A stretch of DNA of 64,000 bases, from NCBI GenBank assembly GCA_026686845.1, contig JAIVEN010000015.1, positions 3,487,001-3,551,000 of the forward strand, in the 5' to 3' direction. Origin of the DNA: Adenanthera pavonina. Lineage: Eukaryota; Streptophyta; Magnoliopsida; Fabales; Fabaceae. Below are positions 1-11,894 of this stretch, piece after piece. The stretch's first letter is position 1. Every line of letters begins with the position of its first letter. A program made the translations under genes and the position numbers. The notes under the pieces were generated by a model. That model did not search any database and was not told the DNA's origin. It saw only the letters and a program-made list of their open reading frames with translations.

Positions 1-1069
1 AAGAACCAAGATAGAGAAGCGCCGGCTCAAAATCTTTTCTCTGCATGGTGTTTTGAGAGGAAAGTCTTACATGAAAAAGTTATTGAGGCAACAGAGGACT
101 TTAATGAGAAATATCTCATTGGGGTAGGAGGACAAGGAAATGTCTATAAGGCCGAGTTAGTTGCAGGTCAATTTTTCGCTGTGAAGAAACTTCATGCAAA
201 TTGTGACACAGATTTTTGCAATCTTAAGGCATTTTCTAGTGAAATTCAAGCATTGACAGAAATCAAACATCGTAATATAGTGAAGCTATTTGGATATTTT
301 TCCAATTCACAATTCTCCTACTTGATTTATGAGTTCTTAGAAGGTGGTAGCTTGGAAAAGATTTTAAAAAATGATGAACAAGCAACTACACTTGATTGGA
401 ATAGGAGGGTGAACATTGTCAGAGGTGTGGCTAACGGATTATTCCACATGCATCATAGTTGCTTGTGTCCTATAATTCATCGTGACATATCAAGCAAGAA
501 TGTACTCTTAGATTTGGGATACCAAGAAGCTCACATCATTGACTTTGGAGTAGCCAAGTTTTTGGAGCCTGACTCAAACAACATGACCTCATTTGCTGGC
601 ACGTTTGGGTATGCTGCTCCAGGTTAGGCTCTTTTCTTTACAGTCAAACAACTTTGTTGTTATTTTGTGCAATGCTATATAACTATTCTCATATTGGAAT
701 TACATGCATGGTGTAGAGATTGCTTTCACAATGCAAGCGAATGAGAAATGTGATGTTTATAGTTTTGGAGTTCTTTCATTGGAAATCCTTATGGGAAGAC
801 ATCCAGGTGAGCTTATTTGTTCTTTGGCGGAGATTCCAATGTCCAATAACCTGCCATTAAAAGATGTGTTAGACCAACGACTTCCTCTACCTTCAAACCT
901 AGTTGTTGAGGATATAATGTTGATTGCAAAATTAATATTTGCTTGCTTGAATGAAAACCCACAATATCGCCCAACCATGGAACAAGTATCGACGAAGCTT
1001 GTGCGGGCTAGACCTTATTCAGTGAACCAGTTTGATAACATCACACTTGGACAACTCATGAAAGCTTAA
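1..1069 (+). CDS. RLK1: MIK2-type LRR receptor-like kinase, 3' part (5' end outside window)
   Basis: The reading frame is open from base 1 and encodes the juxtamembrane end and a full Ser/Thr kinase domain. Exon A runs 1-622, a 94-bp intron runs 623-716 (GT..AG), and the last exon is 717-1069 (TAA). Splicing rebuilds the APE motif (CCA-G|AG-ATT), an intron position shared by all RLKs in this window. Visible kinase landmarks are the glycine loop GVGGQG, the ATP-binding Lys codon at 184-186, HRD (Asp codon 484-486) followed by ISSKN, and DFG (Asp codon 541-543), so this is an RD kinase with all catalytic residues. The protein ends ITLGQLMKA. The LRR ectodomain and membrane span lie before the window, so completeness cannot be judged. 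The family is plasma-membrane LRR-RLK subfamily XII; known MIK2 perceives peptides in immunity and growth, but the ligand of this copy is unknown. Confidence 0.9.
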
Positions 1070-2405
1070 ACTTAGGCTATTTGCTTGTTGGTGTGTGTGT
1101 ATTATATGTATTTACTATTGGTCTGTTCTTTCTAATAATGTGAAGTCTTTGTGATTTGTATCATGTATGTGTTGTTGGATTGAACAAAAATATAAGCAAT
1201 GTACGCAACAACTATTAGTCTCCTGGGAAAGATTAAAAGAAGTACTTCTGTAAATATTTATAATATATGTATTATATGTATGTTATTTACTGTACTGTGA
1301 TTTGACTATAATTTGGATACTCTATATAGTAACATTAACAAACGTAATAAGTCTTTTGAAAACCAAAGCAAATCAAAATTTTTCAAAATAAAAGTCAACT
1401 TCGGTGTTTTCTCCCAACAGGTCAAGATGCATTTTCCTAAATTCGAAAGGCAAGCAAAAAGAAGCATTGCGGAGTAAAGAAGAAAGAGTATTTGAAGTAA
1501 AGTAATTACAATTTCGATTAGTGCTTTTTTGAAAATTAATTTTGTGTAGTGTATTTAAAAGTAAAATAATTTGCTAAACTGCTTTATGTCATAATGAGTT
1601 AAAGAAGTACTGATGAGTATATTTAAAAGCAGTAATGATTATTCTAATTCAATTCTTCCCCCAATTTTTTTTATAAGAAATCTGTTACTATTTTATGTAA
1701 ATTAAGTAAGTTAGTTATCTTCTTAAAATTTAAAAAAAAACTAAATATTTTTTATCTCTATTTAATATATTAATACAATCTATATTAAATATTATTTAAT
1801 CAATTGAGAGTATTTTTTTTATCCAAAAAGCCTAATAACAATTTATGAGAAGAAATAAATGATGAGGGTATAATAGAAAAAATTTTATTAAACATTATAA
1901 GATCCCTTATAAAAATGATTAGAAAAAGTTTCTAGAAGATTTTTTATAAAAAGGACCAATGAGGGTGTCTCTAATCAAATCTTATAATTTTGAAGTATAT
2001 CTACTGTTATGTTGCATCTATGGCAAGCGTTATGCCCCACGTTTTTATTTAATTCAAAACACACAGTTACATCAATAAAATTGAATGGGTGCATTTCGCT
2101 ATAAGAAAAAAGTAGTGCTTTTCTCGCGAACACATAGCCAACATTTATAATTCATTTGTGATATTCTTAATTTCATCCCTCATCCGGCGAACACATGACC
2201 ACCAAATCCAATAGGAGACAAGCACGAAGAGGATAGGGCTGAGAGCAGCTTAAGTTTTGTTCGCTTAAGTTTTGTTCAATTCAATACTTCATATATATGC
2301 CGTTGCTTGCTTCTTATTCTTCTCCAAACTTCTTTTACACCTTGCTTGCATGGAGCGGAAAATAGGGAAAGAGAAAAGTAAGGCAAAACAGAAGAGAAAA
2401 TATAT
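1070..2405. other. Intergenic, RLK1 3' flank
   Basis: AT-rich and without coding potential. About 1180-1420 resembles the 3' flanks of the other RLKs (near 16740, 19270, 42200 and 48540), including the conserved AAAATAAAAGTCAA string. Nothing recognisable from 1500 to 2400. Confidence 0.5.
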
Positions 2406-2780
2406 GGGCATGTTTGATTCATGTTTCTAGAATAATTTTTTTATTTTTGAAAATAGAAAAATAAAAAAATTTGTTTGATAAACCTGTTTTTATAAATTAT
2501 TCTGGAAAATAGAAAAATAAAAGAATAGAAAACTCATAATATCTTAAGGTATTTCGTAGTTTTTGTTCTGCAAAATACAAGAAAATGTGAAAAATACCTA
2601 CCTCATTAATGATAAAGTTATAAATTTTGAATAATTCATTCAACATTTACTAGTTATAATTTTGGTAACAATTATTCAAACAGATTTTTTTATTTTTTTA
2701 TTTCTGAAACTTGTTATGGAAAATAGTTTTTCAAAATTATTTTGAGAACAATAAAATAGAGAACACTGTCAAACAGGTCC
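2406..2780. mobile_element. MITE, Tourist-like family (copy 1 of 3)
   Basis: A 375-bp non-coding element starting GGGCATGTTTGATTC and ending ACTGTCAAACAGGTCC. Its interior matches 49276-49651 in inverted orientation, including ATTATTCAAACAGA against TCTGTTTGAATAAT. It is flanked by TAT on both sides (extendable to TATAT). Class is inferred from the 3-bp duplication and from the TAA duplication of copy 2. Confidence 0.6.
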
Positions 2781-2959
2781 TATATTTTCCTTTATTTGGA
2801 TAGCAAGGAAAAAATACTGAGGAAAAAAAGTATGGGAAAAAAATATAGGGGGTCACATATTTTCCTTCCAAATTTTCTCTTCAAAAGTGGAAAATTTTTT
2901 TTAAAAAAAGTTATTTTCCAAAATTATTTATAATAAATACTTTGTATATATTAATATCA

Positions 2960-3629
2960 CCTATTACCACATGTAGTCGTTAGCCACCACCACCTCTGCT
3001 ACTAACTATTGGCTGCCGCCACCACTAATTGCCATCGATCGGAAGTCATTAGTTCCCCACTATTGGTTGCTAACCACCATCATGTGTCCCCTATCACCAT
3101 CACCAGTTGCCATCACTTATAACCACAGGCCACTAGTCGCCAACTATTGACACTGATCACTAGTTGCCATCATTGGCAGCTGGCCATTATCATTAGTCAC
3201 CTTCGCCCGATCACTTGTCACCATTTTCTGCTGCCTACCGTCATCACTAGTCATTGATTGTCACCATCAATTGCTAGTGATCGGTGGTCATTATTAGTCA
3301 CAGGTAATTGATCACCACCACCTGTTAATAGTTGCTTGTCACCATCATCAATTATTGATTGTCAACCACCACCACTAGTCACCAGTCATCGATAACTAGG
3401 TACCAACCGTTGTCACTGATCATAGGTTGTCAGCCACCAATGCTGACCACCAGTTACTATCCACTATCTTCGGTCACCAGTTGCCATCATCGATTGCTAA
3501 CCATCAGTTACCAGTCATTGGGCGCTTGTCATCAACTGCCAATATCAGTGATTGGCCGCCACCGTTTGTCATCGATCGCCAATTACCACCATCTGTCACC
3601 GGTTGCCACCACTGATTGTGGGCCACTGG
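2960..3629. repeat. CACCA-rich degenerate low-complexity tract
   Basis: Dense, imperfect repeats of CACCA, GTTGCCA, GTCACCA and ACTAGT-like words. Long chance ORFs here reflect composition, not genes. The tract resumes at 4310-4460 after an inserted element. Confidence 0.7.
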
Positions 3630-4309
3630 TAGGGGTGTTCAATAGGCTTGAAGGCCCGATTGGCCTGGAGTGGCCCGGTCATTTCGGGCCGGGTTGGGTC
3701 GGGCCAAAAAAATTTCACAAACTGGAGCAGAACCGAGCCAAAATAAAGGATCGGGCCGGGCCGGGCCGGGCCACAGGCAAATCACCTGCCCAGCCCGGCC
3801 TGGTATATATATATATATATATTTTTTTTCAATTTTCTTATTTTCTTTTATTTATTAAAAATATTGAATAATTTTATATGATTGTTTTTCCTTCATATGT
3901 CTCATGTAATAAATTAATTTTATAATTATAATAGATGTATTTTATTATTTCAATTTTTAATTTTATTTCAAATTTTAAATTTATTTCATAACTTAATATT
4001 ATATAAAATAAATAATGTATAATTGTTGAGTATTTATAATTTTGATAAATGTTACTTTTTAACCTAATATTATTTCCTATAAGAATATATTTTAAATAAA
4101 ATTAGTTATATTTTTATTAAAAAATTAAATTAATTTTTGTTATTATTTTTTTTTTATACCAGGCCGGGCCAAACCCGGCCCAGTATTAACCCGGTACCGG
4201 CCCGGTGAAAGACCGGGCCATACCGGGTCTCGAGCCCATTTTGTTGGCCCGTGGAGTATTACGGGCCGGACACCGGGCCGAGGTGATGCCCGGCCCATGC
4301 ACACCCCTA
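3630..4309. mobile_element. GC-rich hAT-type non-autonomous element
   Basis: A 680-bp insertion with inverted ends TAGGGGTG..CACCCCTA. Both flanks inside the ends are rich in GGGCCGGGC and its complement, around an AT-rich core of about 330 bp. It is flanked by GCCACTGG (3622-3629) and GCCACCAG (4310-4317), an 8-bp duplication with two mismatches, which fits hAT transposons. It splits the CACCA tract. No transposase is encoded. Confidence 0.7.
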
Positions 4310-4460
4310 GCCACCAGCCACCAGCCACCAGTCACCAGTCATTAGGTGCCTATCATCGACCACCACCATTAATAATTAGCCACCACCACTTGTCATTGGT
4401 TGCTAGTTACCACCATTGGTCACTAGCTGCTAACTATTGGCTGCCACTTCATTTAGTAAA
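4310..4460. repeat. CACCA-rich tract, right part
   Basis: Continuation of the low-complexity tract at 2960-3629, on the other side of the hAT-type insertion. Confidence 0.65.
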
Positions 4461-4857
4461 ATAAGTTGTGTGAAAAAGTTATTTATATGAGTTATTTTAT
4501 TAATATGATATATATTAGTTATATTAGTAATAGAAATATTATAATTTATATGAAATAAATGAATTTTCTCTTTTCTCATTTTCTCTCCCTCATCTCAACA
4601 GAGTTTTAAGGCTGGAGTGGAAAGTTATATAATTATCATAGTTGAGTTTTTCTCCTAATTTAACCCGACATATGGCCAAAAAAAATTAACCCAACATGTT
4701 TTCACTGTAACAGAGTTAGGAAAAGGATATCTAAGCTGATGATAGTTTAAACTTCAGGGACCAATATGTTAATGTGACTAGTAAATCGTAGCTCACCTTT
4801 CAAAAGTTATCTAGTGGATTTAAATTTGGATGTGCTTGTATTTACAGATTTGAGTAT
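4461..4857. other. Intergenic, nothing recognised
   Basis: AT-rich sequence without open frames or clear repeat ends. Confidence 0.4.
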
Positions 4858-5182
4858 TTTAGTTCCAGATGTTCAATAGCAAGTACCGATATATGCTTCG
4901 ATTCCATCTCAATGGATGCTGTTCAGGGAGAATGTTCAACTGTTGAAACCGATTGTCCGGTGCCAATAGTCCAGCTCGAATCTGATATATATTCTCCCAA
5001 CTAAAGTTGTGTGCCTACTGACTGACGGCACATATATAGCGAGATAATCTTTTGATAGCATTACCTGTAGGTTTTTTGCTACACTTTCTCATCTTTCTAT
5101 GATCCACTCTTCAGGTTTTGTCAGAAGAGGAACAACAAGCACTTGCAGCCACTCCAGCCCACCCATCTTGGATTATAAGGTG
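4858..5182 (+). pseudogene. Fragment of a ferroportin-like (solute carrier 40, IREG3/MAR1-type) gene
   Basis: Two short coding relics in order. Around 4890-5003 one frame reads SISMDAVQGECSTVETDC, then PVPIVQLESD, and then hits a stop. At 5115-5181, after an acceptor-like TTCAG, a frame reads VLSEEEQQALAATPAHP before losing similarity. I recognise these as the Ser/Cys-rich N-terminal stretch and the following LSEEEQ..LAATPAHP stretch of plant plastid/mitochondrial ferroportin 3 (IREG3, MAR1), an iron/aminoglycoside transporter family. All membrane segments are missing, so it cannot work. It is probably DNA carried along by duplication or by a Helitron. The assignment rests on remembered family motifs and needs a database check. 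Confidence 0.55.
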
Positions 5183-5636
5183 ACATACTTCTGGCTAAAG
5201 CATATTTGTTTTTCAGATTGCTGTGTAAATCAATTATTTCTTGTACTAAGGTCAATCAACTAAAGTACTTTAGCTTAAAGTGAATCTATTATGCGATGTT
5301 TATACAAAATATTGGGCCCCTCCTTCGGTTTTTTTTTTTTAAAACTGAATACAGCACCAAATTGAACCAAAAATTTCAAATTTATATATAATTGTAAAAG
5401 CAGTAAAGAGATATAAATAAAAATTTTCAAACAAAATAAGTAGGAACATGTTCAAGAGCAAATTGTTTTTGGGGGCATAATTCTTTCTGAGTTTAAAGGT
5501 TCCTCTGGGTTTTACACTTTTGACCAGTCCTTGAATGTGATATCAGTTATCTTCTCTCTGAATTTCTTACATAGACATATTGTTCTAATATTTTTCGCAT
5601 TTGAATTTTCATCCTTTTTTTCTCTATGGAATTATA

Positions 5637-5667
5637 CTAGAATGGCGAGCCCGCGCGTTGCACGGGC
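5637..5667 (-). mobile_element. Helitron 3' terminus (hairpin plus CTAG)
   Basis: On the minus strand this reads GCCCGTGCAACGCGCGGGC (5649-5667, an 8-bp stem with one mismatch and a 3-nt loop), then 8 nt, then CTAG, followed by T. That is the Helitron 3' signature: a GC-rich hairpin 5-12 nt before CTRR, inserted before T. A minus-strand helicase relic at 7870-8150 lies upstream in the same orientation. The 5' TC end was not located. Confidence 0.55.
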
Positions 5668-6008
5668 CCATTGATTACGAGGTCTTTTGTTCCTTTTTTT
5701 TTCCTTGTGGTTTCTTAAAGGCTTGTGTGCGAAGGAGTTGGTGTGGGTTGGGTTTTGGAAATGGGTTGCTTTAATTTGCACAGATGAGGTAATAATTAAT
5801 ATGTTTTCTTTTATTCATGATATTCATACATTTAAAATGTGAAAAATTATTTTGACTTCAATATTGAGTTAATGGATTGATCCAATGAGTGCATTTGTTT
5901 GTTTGAATTGTTGATGACCTTGACTATTGAAATTTTAAAATTTCCATATGAAAAGTGCTTCGTTATCAAGAGAGATCAATGTCTTAAAAATTATGAATGG
6001 ATGTTATA

Positions 6009-6263
6009 CTCCCTCTGATTCTTAATATAAGACAATTTTAACCAAATCATGTGAATTAAGAAGGGGAATTAAAATTAATTAACTACCTCAATAATCCCAA
6101 TATTTTTTCCAAAGTATCCTTATTTAATCTCTCTCTTTTTTCTTTTGGATACATTAAATAGGGGCATTTTTTAGAAACGTATAATAAATACCACCTCGTA
6201 TATTGTAAAAGGTCTTATATTTAGAATCAAGTCAAAAGGTCCTATATATAGGACCGGAGGAAG
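6009..6263. mobile_element. Stowaway-like MITE
   Basis: A 255-bp element with CTCCCTC-type ends (CTCCCTCTGATTC .. GGACCGGAGGAAG) flanked by TA on both sides, the Tc1/mariner hallmark. The interior resembles 50259-50522 and 47441-48271. It is non-coding. Confidence 0.65.
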
Positions 6264-6732
6264 TATTATTTTCTTTTAGTAAAATTAAACGTTAAAGTTA
6301 CTATCCAATTAAAAATCCAATGGCCCACCAAAAGGCCGCTCTTGCTCATGTGCACATTATTGATTCTTGCAATATGATTTTATAATTGGTAAACTTTTAT
6401 CAACCTTTGCGAAATTATTAACTTTCATGAAATCAATGTGCAACTATTATGAAAAAAAAATATGCATATTAATATGTATGCTCCTGATCCTATCGAAAAA
6501 AAAATATATATATATATATATGTATGCTCCTAAATTCATAAAAAATTCGTATTAATATGCATGCTCCTGAATTGAACGTATTAAATCTTTTGTGTGATTT
6601 CAAGTGCTTTGACACAAACACCTTTTAAGCCAAAAAAAAAAAGTCTCATAGATAATAAAAAAAAAACTAATGAATTGAGTGGAATTAATAAAAGTAATCT
6701 TGCTTTTTTTGTAAGGAGAAACTAAAATAGTA

Positions 6733-7005
6733 TTTCCTCTGTTCCGCTATATAGTACATTTTTTTGAAAAATTTATGTTTCAAAATATAGTGCACTTCAC
6801 AGATTATGTAGTGCATTTTTTCTTTTTTTTTCAATATTGACTCTAATTAATAAGTCTAAATATTTGTTTATTAGTAAAATTTTTCATTTTCAATACATTT
6901 AATGAGGGTAATTTGAGAAAAGGTGAAAAAAAATTTTAGTTACTAATTATTGTCTTACTCTATGTGTGATAGTTAAAAGTGCACTATAAACTAAAATGTT
7001 GGGAG
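6733..7005. mobile_element. Degenerate Stowaway-like MITE
   Basis: About 273 bp bounded by TA, left end TTTCCTCTGTTCCGC, right end TGTTGGGAG. The internal inverted words TATAGTGCACTT and AAGTGCACTATA are kept. Ends are imperfect, so limits are approximate. Confidence 0.5.
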
Positions 7006-7869
7006 TACAATATCTAGCAGTATAGAAAATAGTAAAATTTAAAAATGTCATAACCTTCATATGGACTTTGTTTTAAAATTTTGAGATCAAATGATTGATT
7101 CCGCGTCTTTACTACCTGCTCAAAGGAAAAAGATGACCAACCTTAGAGGAGGATAAAATCTTGAAGGTCCTCCTTTTTCACTTGCTTCAAATTTAATTGG
7201 CCATTTAGACTGCGTTGACTTTTGAATTTTTTATTTTTTGACTTTCCAAATCCACTTTTTTATTGGTTTATATTTCTGGCCGGAAAAAGGATTATATTAA
7301 TGATAAAACACATTACTCAATTGATCTTGTCCTCTTCATTGGAATTGCACGGATAACAGAGCCATTACTATTGTCTATGGTGTAGCTGAGACCGAGAGAT
7401 AAATAGTCACATCATGTATAATACTAAGCTTTTTCGATGCCCACAAGTCAAGAAAGCGCGTATATTCTGAAAAAAGAGAAAAAAAAGAAAAAGGAAGAAG
7501 TGAGAAATCGAATGGAAGCCAGCGAACTCATACAGTAAATTTTTAGGTCATCTCAATCCTAAATATCAGGAATTGAATTTGATATAAACTAATTAATAAA
7601 GGCATATTTAGTTTATAATTTAATAAATTAAACTATGATTTCTATCTATTATTTTTTTATCTAAACATATTTATGAAAAACTTCTCTCTTAGAGTTGCTT
7701 CTTCCTTATCTTTCTGAAAAAACAAACATCTCACAAATAAAATAGGGCAAACAGTCAACAATAAGCAAGGATACTGTAGATAATAACTGACTGTACAGAG
7801 TTGACTAAAAGATGAGAAGCTATGGGAAAAACTAAAAAGGGAAAAGACAACGATGTGAGGTAGTAAAAA
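7006..7869. other. Intergenic, probably Helitron interior
   Basis: No gene recognised. It lies between the Helitron 3' end and its helicase relic and may be element body. Confidence 0.35.
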
Positions 7870-8150
7870 CTAAGACAGCATACCAGACACTTCATCAATC
7901 TTAGTACGTGACACGTAAAAAAGGTCCTCAGATAAAATATTATATATTGCATTCCAAACCAAATCAGGTTTTGATAAGCATGATGAGAACAACATCTGAG
8001 TAAATAATTTTCTTAGGAAACGGCCAATTCCCCATATAGCTACCTCGTTGATAGCATTTATAAATTTCTTATTGTCATCTAGCAGCCCCATGGAATAACA
8101 TGCTGATTTATAAGTCGGATAAACAACACCATTAATTATTCTAATTACTT
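7870..8150 (-). pseudogene. Helitron helicase remnant (PIF1-like)
   Basis: On the minus strand, from about 8150 downward, a frame reads IINGVVYPTYKSACYSMGLL, then DDNKKFINAINEVAIWG, then LRKLFTQMLFS and ILSEDLFY. This matches the segment just before the helicase core of plant Helitron Rep/Hel proteins (family pattern: NGVVYPTFKxACxxxGLLDDDKE..I.EA..W..G..LR.LF). Only about 90 codons survive, without Walker motifs. Its orientation agrees with the 3' terminus at 5637, which makes one decayed element of at least 2.5 kb likely. Confidence 0.65.
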
Positions 8151-10408
8151 AGAACGAAGTTGGTTCTCTAACCTTGGTTAGCAAGATTTGAAGGAAGTGT
8201 AATTCCCCCGATGTTGGAGACATATGATAAAATCGTCCAATTGAAAACCCTTTTTTCCTCTCACATCATTCTCTATTTTGATGGTCATATATAAAGTAGT
8301 GTGGGAGTTCTGCATAAGCTAAAGTTTTAGCTAGATCATTATGCACATTGCAATGCATCCATGCTAACATCATAGATTAATAGATGATCTCCCTTTGTAA
8401 TATATATACTTTGATCTTGATTTGAATCTTTAAAAAATAGAATATTCATCACGTAGATGAAAACTTAATTGTTCAACTAGTGGATACCTATGATGGATAT
8501 CAAAACTAAATATTCTCAAAACATATTAATTATACCACCATTAAATAGGTTAGAGAGTGTATTGAAGGCAACAAATGAACTAAATATTTGTAGATATATT
8601 AAAAAATATAGGAATCAATTTGTAAATAATTTGATAGTTGAGAGAGTAATTATATGACCGTTAAATAGACTAGAAAACATTATAAAAAAATTAGCTTAGG
8701 GATTAATTTCAAAATAGATGCAAAGTTTAGGAATTAAAATGTTAATTATCCCTACTTTTTTCAAACAATTGATATTAGTATATCATTAGTATAAATTTGT
8801 TAAAAATATCATTGGCTTAATTAGAAATTTATTATTCATATTAATAGTAATTAAAAATTCTATAAATTATACATTTTAAAGATGTAATCTAATATAATTT
8901 CATAAAAAGAAGATATAATATAATTTAAAAATTTTATTACTTCATCTGTTATTGATTATAATACGGTTTTTAAAAAGATGTAGATATATAAAATATGAGT
9001 CACACTTTTAATTATTAAATATTATTTTATATATATATATCTTATTAAAAATTATATTAGAAAGAGATTAATAAAGATACTAAATTATAGATAAATTATA
9101 ATTTAATAAAAGTAATATTAAAAAGTTGATAAAAATTTTCGTGGTTGATGACCAAGTCCAGCTGTCCCATTTAAGGCATTCACGTGGTTCATGACCAGGA
9201 ACTTGGACAATGACGCGACATTACAAAGACGACGATGACGGTATACACCACGTCTTTGAAGTCAGACTCTTATCTTTTTCTTATGAAAATATAAAATCTA
9301 TTTCTATTATATAATTGTATAGAAATAAATAATTATTTTATTAATATTAATAAAAAATAATTTTAAAAATTAAATTTATTAATTATACTATAATTTTATT
9401 TTTTAGAACTACTTACATTAAAAGTTTAAAATAAAATTAATTAATTACTAGTAATTATTAATACATCTTTAATTACTTAAAATAAAAAAAATATTAATTA
9501 TATCAAAAATTTTATCTGGCTCTTATATATTAGGATAAGTAAAAAATTCTAAAATTCTCTTAGAAAATGAGAGAGTATTACATTGTTACTAGGGTAGATT
9601 AGCCTTTATTAACTAAAACATGTCATTAAAAACGTATCGAATAAATCATAAAACAAGTATTATTCTTTAAGAATATATCAATTTTAAAATATGTTATTAT
9701 ACTTTGTACCAAAATATCTGCAAAAGACACAGGACTTATATTTATATTTTTCTCGTTATTATAATTCCTACTATTAAATTTTATAATAATCTATATTATT
9801 TAATCATATTATTAGTTGGTATGAAGAAAAAGTAAAGTGATAATTTAGCTAGCATTAAAATAATTCTCATTATTCCATAATTGTGCATATAAAAAAAATT
9901 TTATTAAAAAAAGATAAAATCTAGATCAGTTATATCTACCTTTTAAATAAATTAGTCTTTAACTATTGACTGAAGGATATCCTTAGTGTTTATAAAAAAA
10001 ATTACTTCCTCATATACATAAAAATTGTCACTTTAGGGCTTTTGAGATTTTTCATAATATTTATTATTTTAAAATTTTAATAATACATTAATTATTTATT
10101 TTATTATTTTACTCTTTATTTATATCAAATAGATATTTAATAGGATATTTAAATTAAAAATATTTTAAAAAAATACTATTAATTTTTATATTATTCTAGA
10201 TCATTAATAGCTTCATTGATTTATATAAAAAACTCTAAAATAATAATTTTTACCTTTTGCTATATTTTAAAATCAATGTGATAAAATAAAAAATAAAGTC
10301 CAAAATAACTAAAATACATTATACTCCCTTCACTTCTCTTTATAAAAAAATTTATGTAGTACTTTTTTTGGTTTTTATATAAAATATAGTCTCATTATTT
10401 TACACATT
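8151..10408. other. AT-rich intergenic DNA
   Basis: No ORF of interest. Near 9208-9222 it holds the CAATGACGCGACATT motif that recurs upstream of RLKs, and a G-box (CACGTG) starts at 9181. The remainder is low-complexity A/T sequence. Confidence 0.45.
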
Positions 10409-10772
10409 TAGGGCCCATTTGGTTCTCTACTTTGAAAAATTAAGTTTATAAAAATGAAGTTTAAATAAAATAAATTTGTTAAAAATTGTTATGTTTGAAT
10501 ATTCTTTTTATAAAAATAATTTAATAAAAAATCTGTTTGGATGATAAGGATTAAAAGTACTTTTAGATGTATAATATAAAGTAAATTTATTTCTCCCTTT
10601 TTAAAATTTATATTTTATTAAAAAAAAGTAATTTTTCTTCTTTTTTTTTTAAATCACAGTCTAACTCACTTTTTATTTTTTTAAAAAATCAATTTATATT
10701 TTATTGTATTAGACTAAACATATTTTTTAAAAAACTATAATTTTATTTAAAAAAATAAGAACCAAACATATA
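10409..10772. mobile_element. Putative MITE
   Basis: AT-rich block of about 360 bp starting GGGCCCATTTGGTTCTC and ending AAGAACCAAACATATAGC, so the ends form an imperfect inverted repeat (GGTTCT/AGAACC). No convincing target duplication was found. Confidence 0.4.
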
Positions 10773-11894
10773 GCTTATTATCTTACACACTTTATAATGT
10801 GGTTTTGAAATAGTTAAAAAAAATTAACAACACTAGATACAGGCATTTGTTTTTAAAAAGTTGAATTTATAACATATTAATCATGACGCTATAGACGGAG
10901 GCAGTATGAACGGTAAGGTCGTAGGTGTCAGTCCAGCTTTTTGACGAGGGGAGACTTTGAGAGTGACAATGACGCGACACTGCAAGGACAAGCAATAGAC
11001 AACGACTTTTGGAGTTTGAAAAGTAAGCAACGCTTTAATTACTGTCTTTCGTTGCGTAAGTGAGATGGCTGTTTTTATTTAGGTTTTTTTTTTTAACATG
11101 TTGGTCATCTTGACGTACACATAATTTAACCATATTTTTAATTTTAATATTTTGTATTCCCTATGATATTGAGATCATTTTTACACAAACGTTTATTATA
11201 TTTTTAATTTTTTTAAAAAATAAATTTTTAATTTTAATTATATTAATTTAATTTTTTTATTAAATATAATATAAGATATAATACTAATAATACAATATAT
11301 AATGGATAAAAATAATAAATCATTGTATAACATTTTATTTTATGAATAAAATAATTTCTCATACCATCTTATAATATATCAGAGGTAATAAATAACATGA
11401 TTTATTATAAATTTTATATTAATATATCAATAGTAATATCATTTTAAAACGGCATGAATGTACAATAAAACAACTACATATAAATTTTAAAATATAATAA
11501 AATATGATATTACACTTGCAACAAAATTTTATCTGATTAAATGACATCATAGATAACATGATATTGTTGGACTTTAAAAACTAAGTATTCATATATAAAG
11601 TATGTTGCTATTAAACTTTAATTTGTGCTAAATAAATTATTATTACAATTCTTTAAAATTTATATTTATATTTTTTTATAATTATCTGATATTATTAAGT
11701 TAAATTTAAATATTTTCATGCTTAAATATAGCTAGGTCTTTGGACGCATTTTTTTTCTTTACAAGGCTCTGACATGAAATTTGACTAAGGCATCGAGTTT
11801 ATCATTTTAAATTTAAATGATTTTAGTTTTAAAAATTCCACAACAAAAACAGGGACTCTGTGATTCAATTCAACATTAAGATAGTAGCCAAATC
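10773..11894. promoter_or_regulatory. RLK2 upstream region
   Basis: Contains ACAATGACGCGACAC (10966-10980) followed by a block ending TTTGGAGTTTGAAAAGTAAG, a module seen again at 36966, 50687 and, in part, upstream of RLK4 and RLK5. No clear TATA box within 100 bp of the ATG. Confidence 0.4.

Noticed and set aside
3359..3871. 170-codon + strand ORF rich in Ser, His and Thr
   Set aside because: It is a product of the CACCA-type low-complexity tract and runs into the hAT-type element. No domain and no splice context.
7755..7952. 65-codon hydrophobic minus-strand ORF
   Set aside because: It overlaps the Helitron helicase relic in another frame, and only the latter has family similarity.
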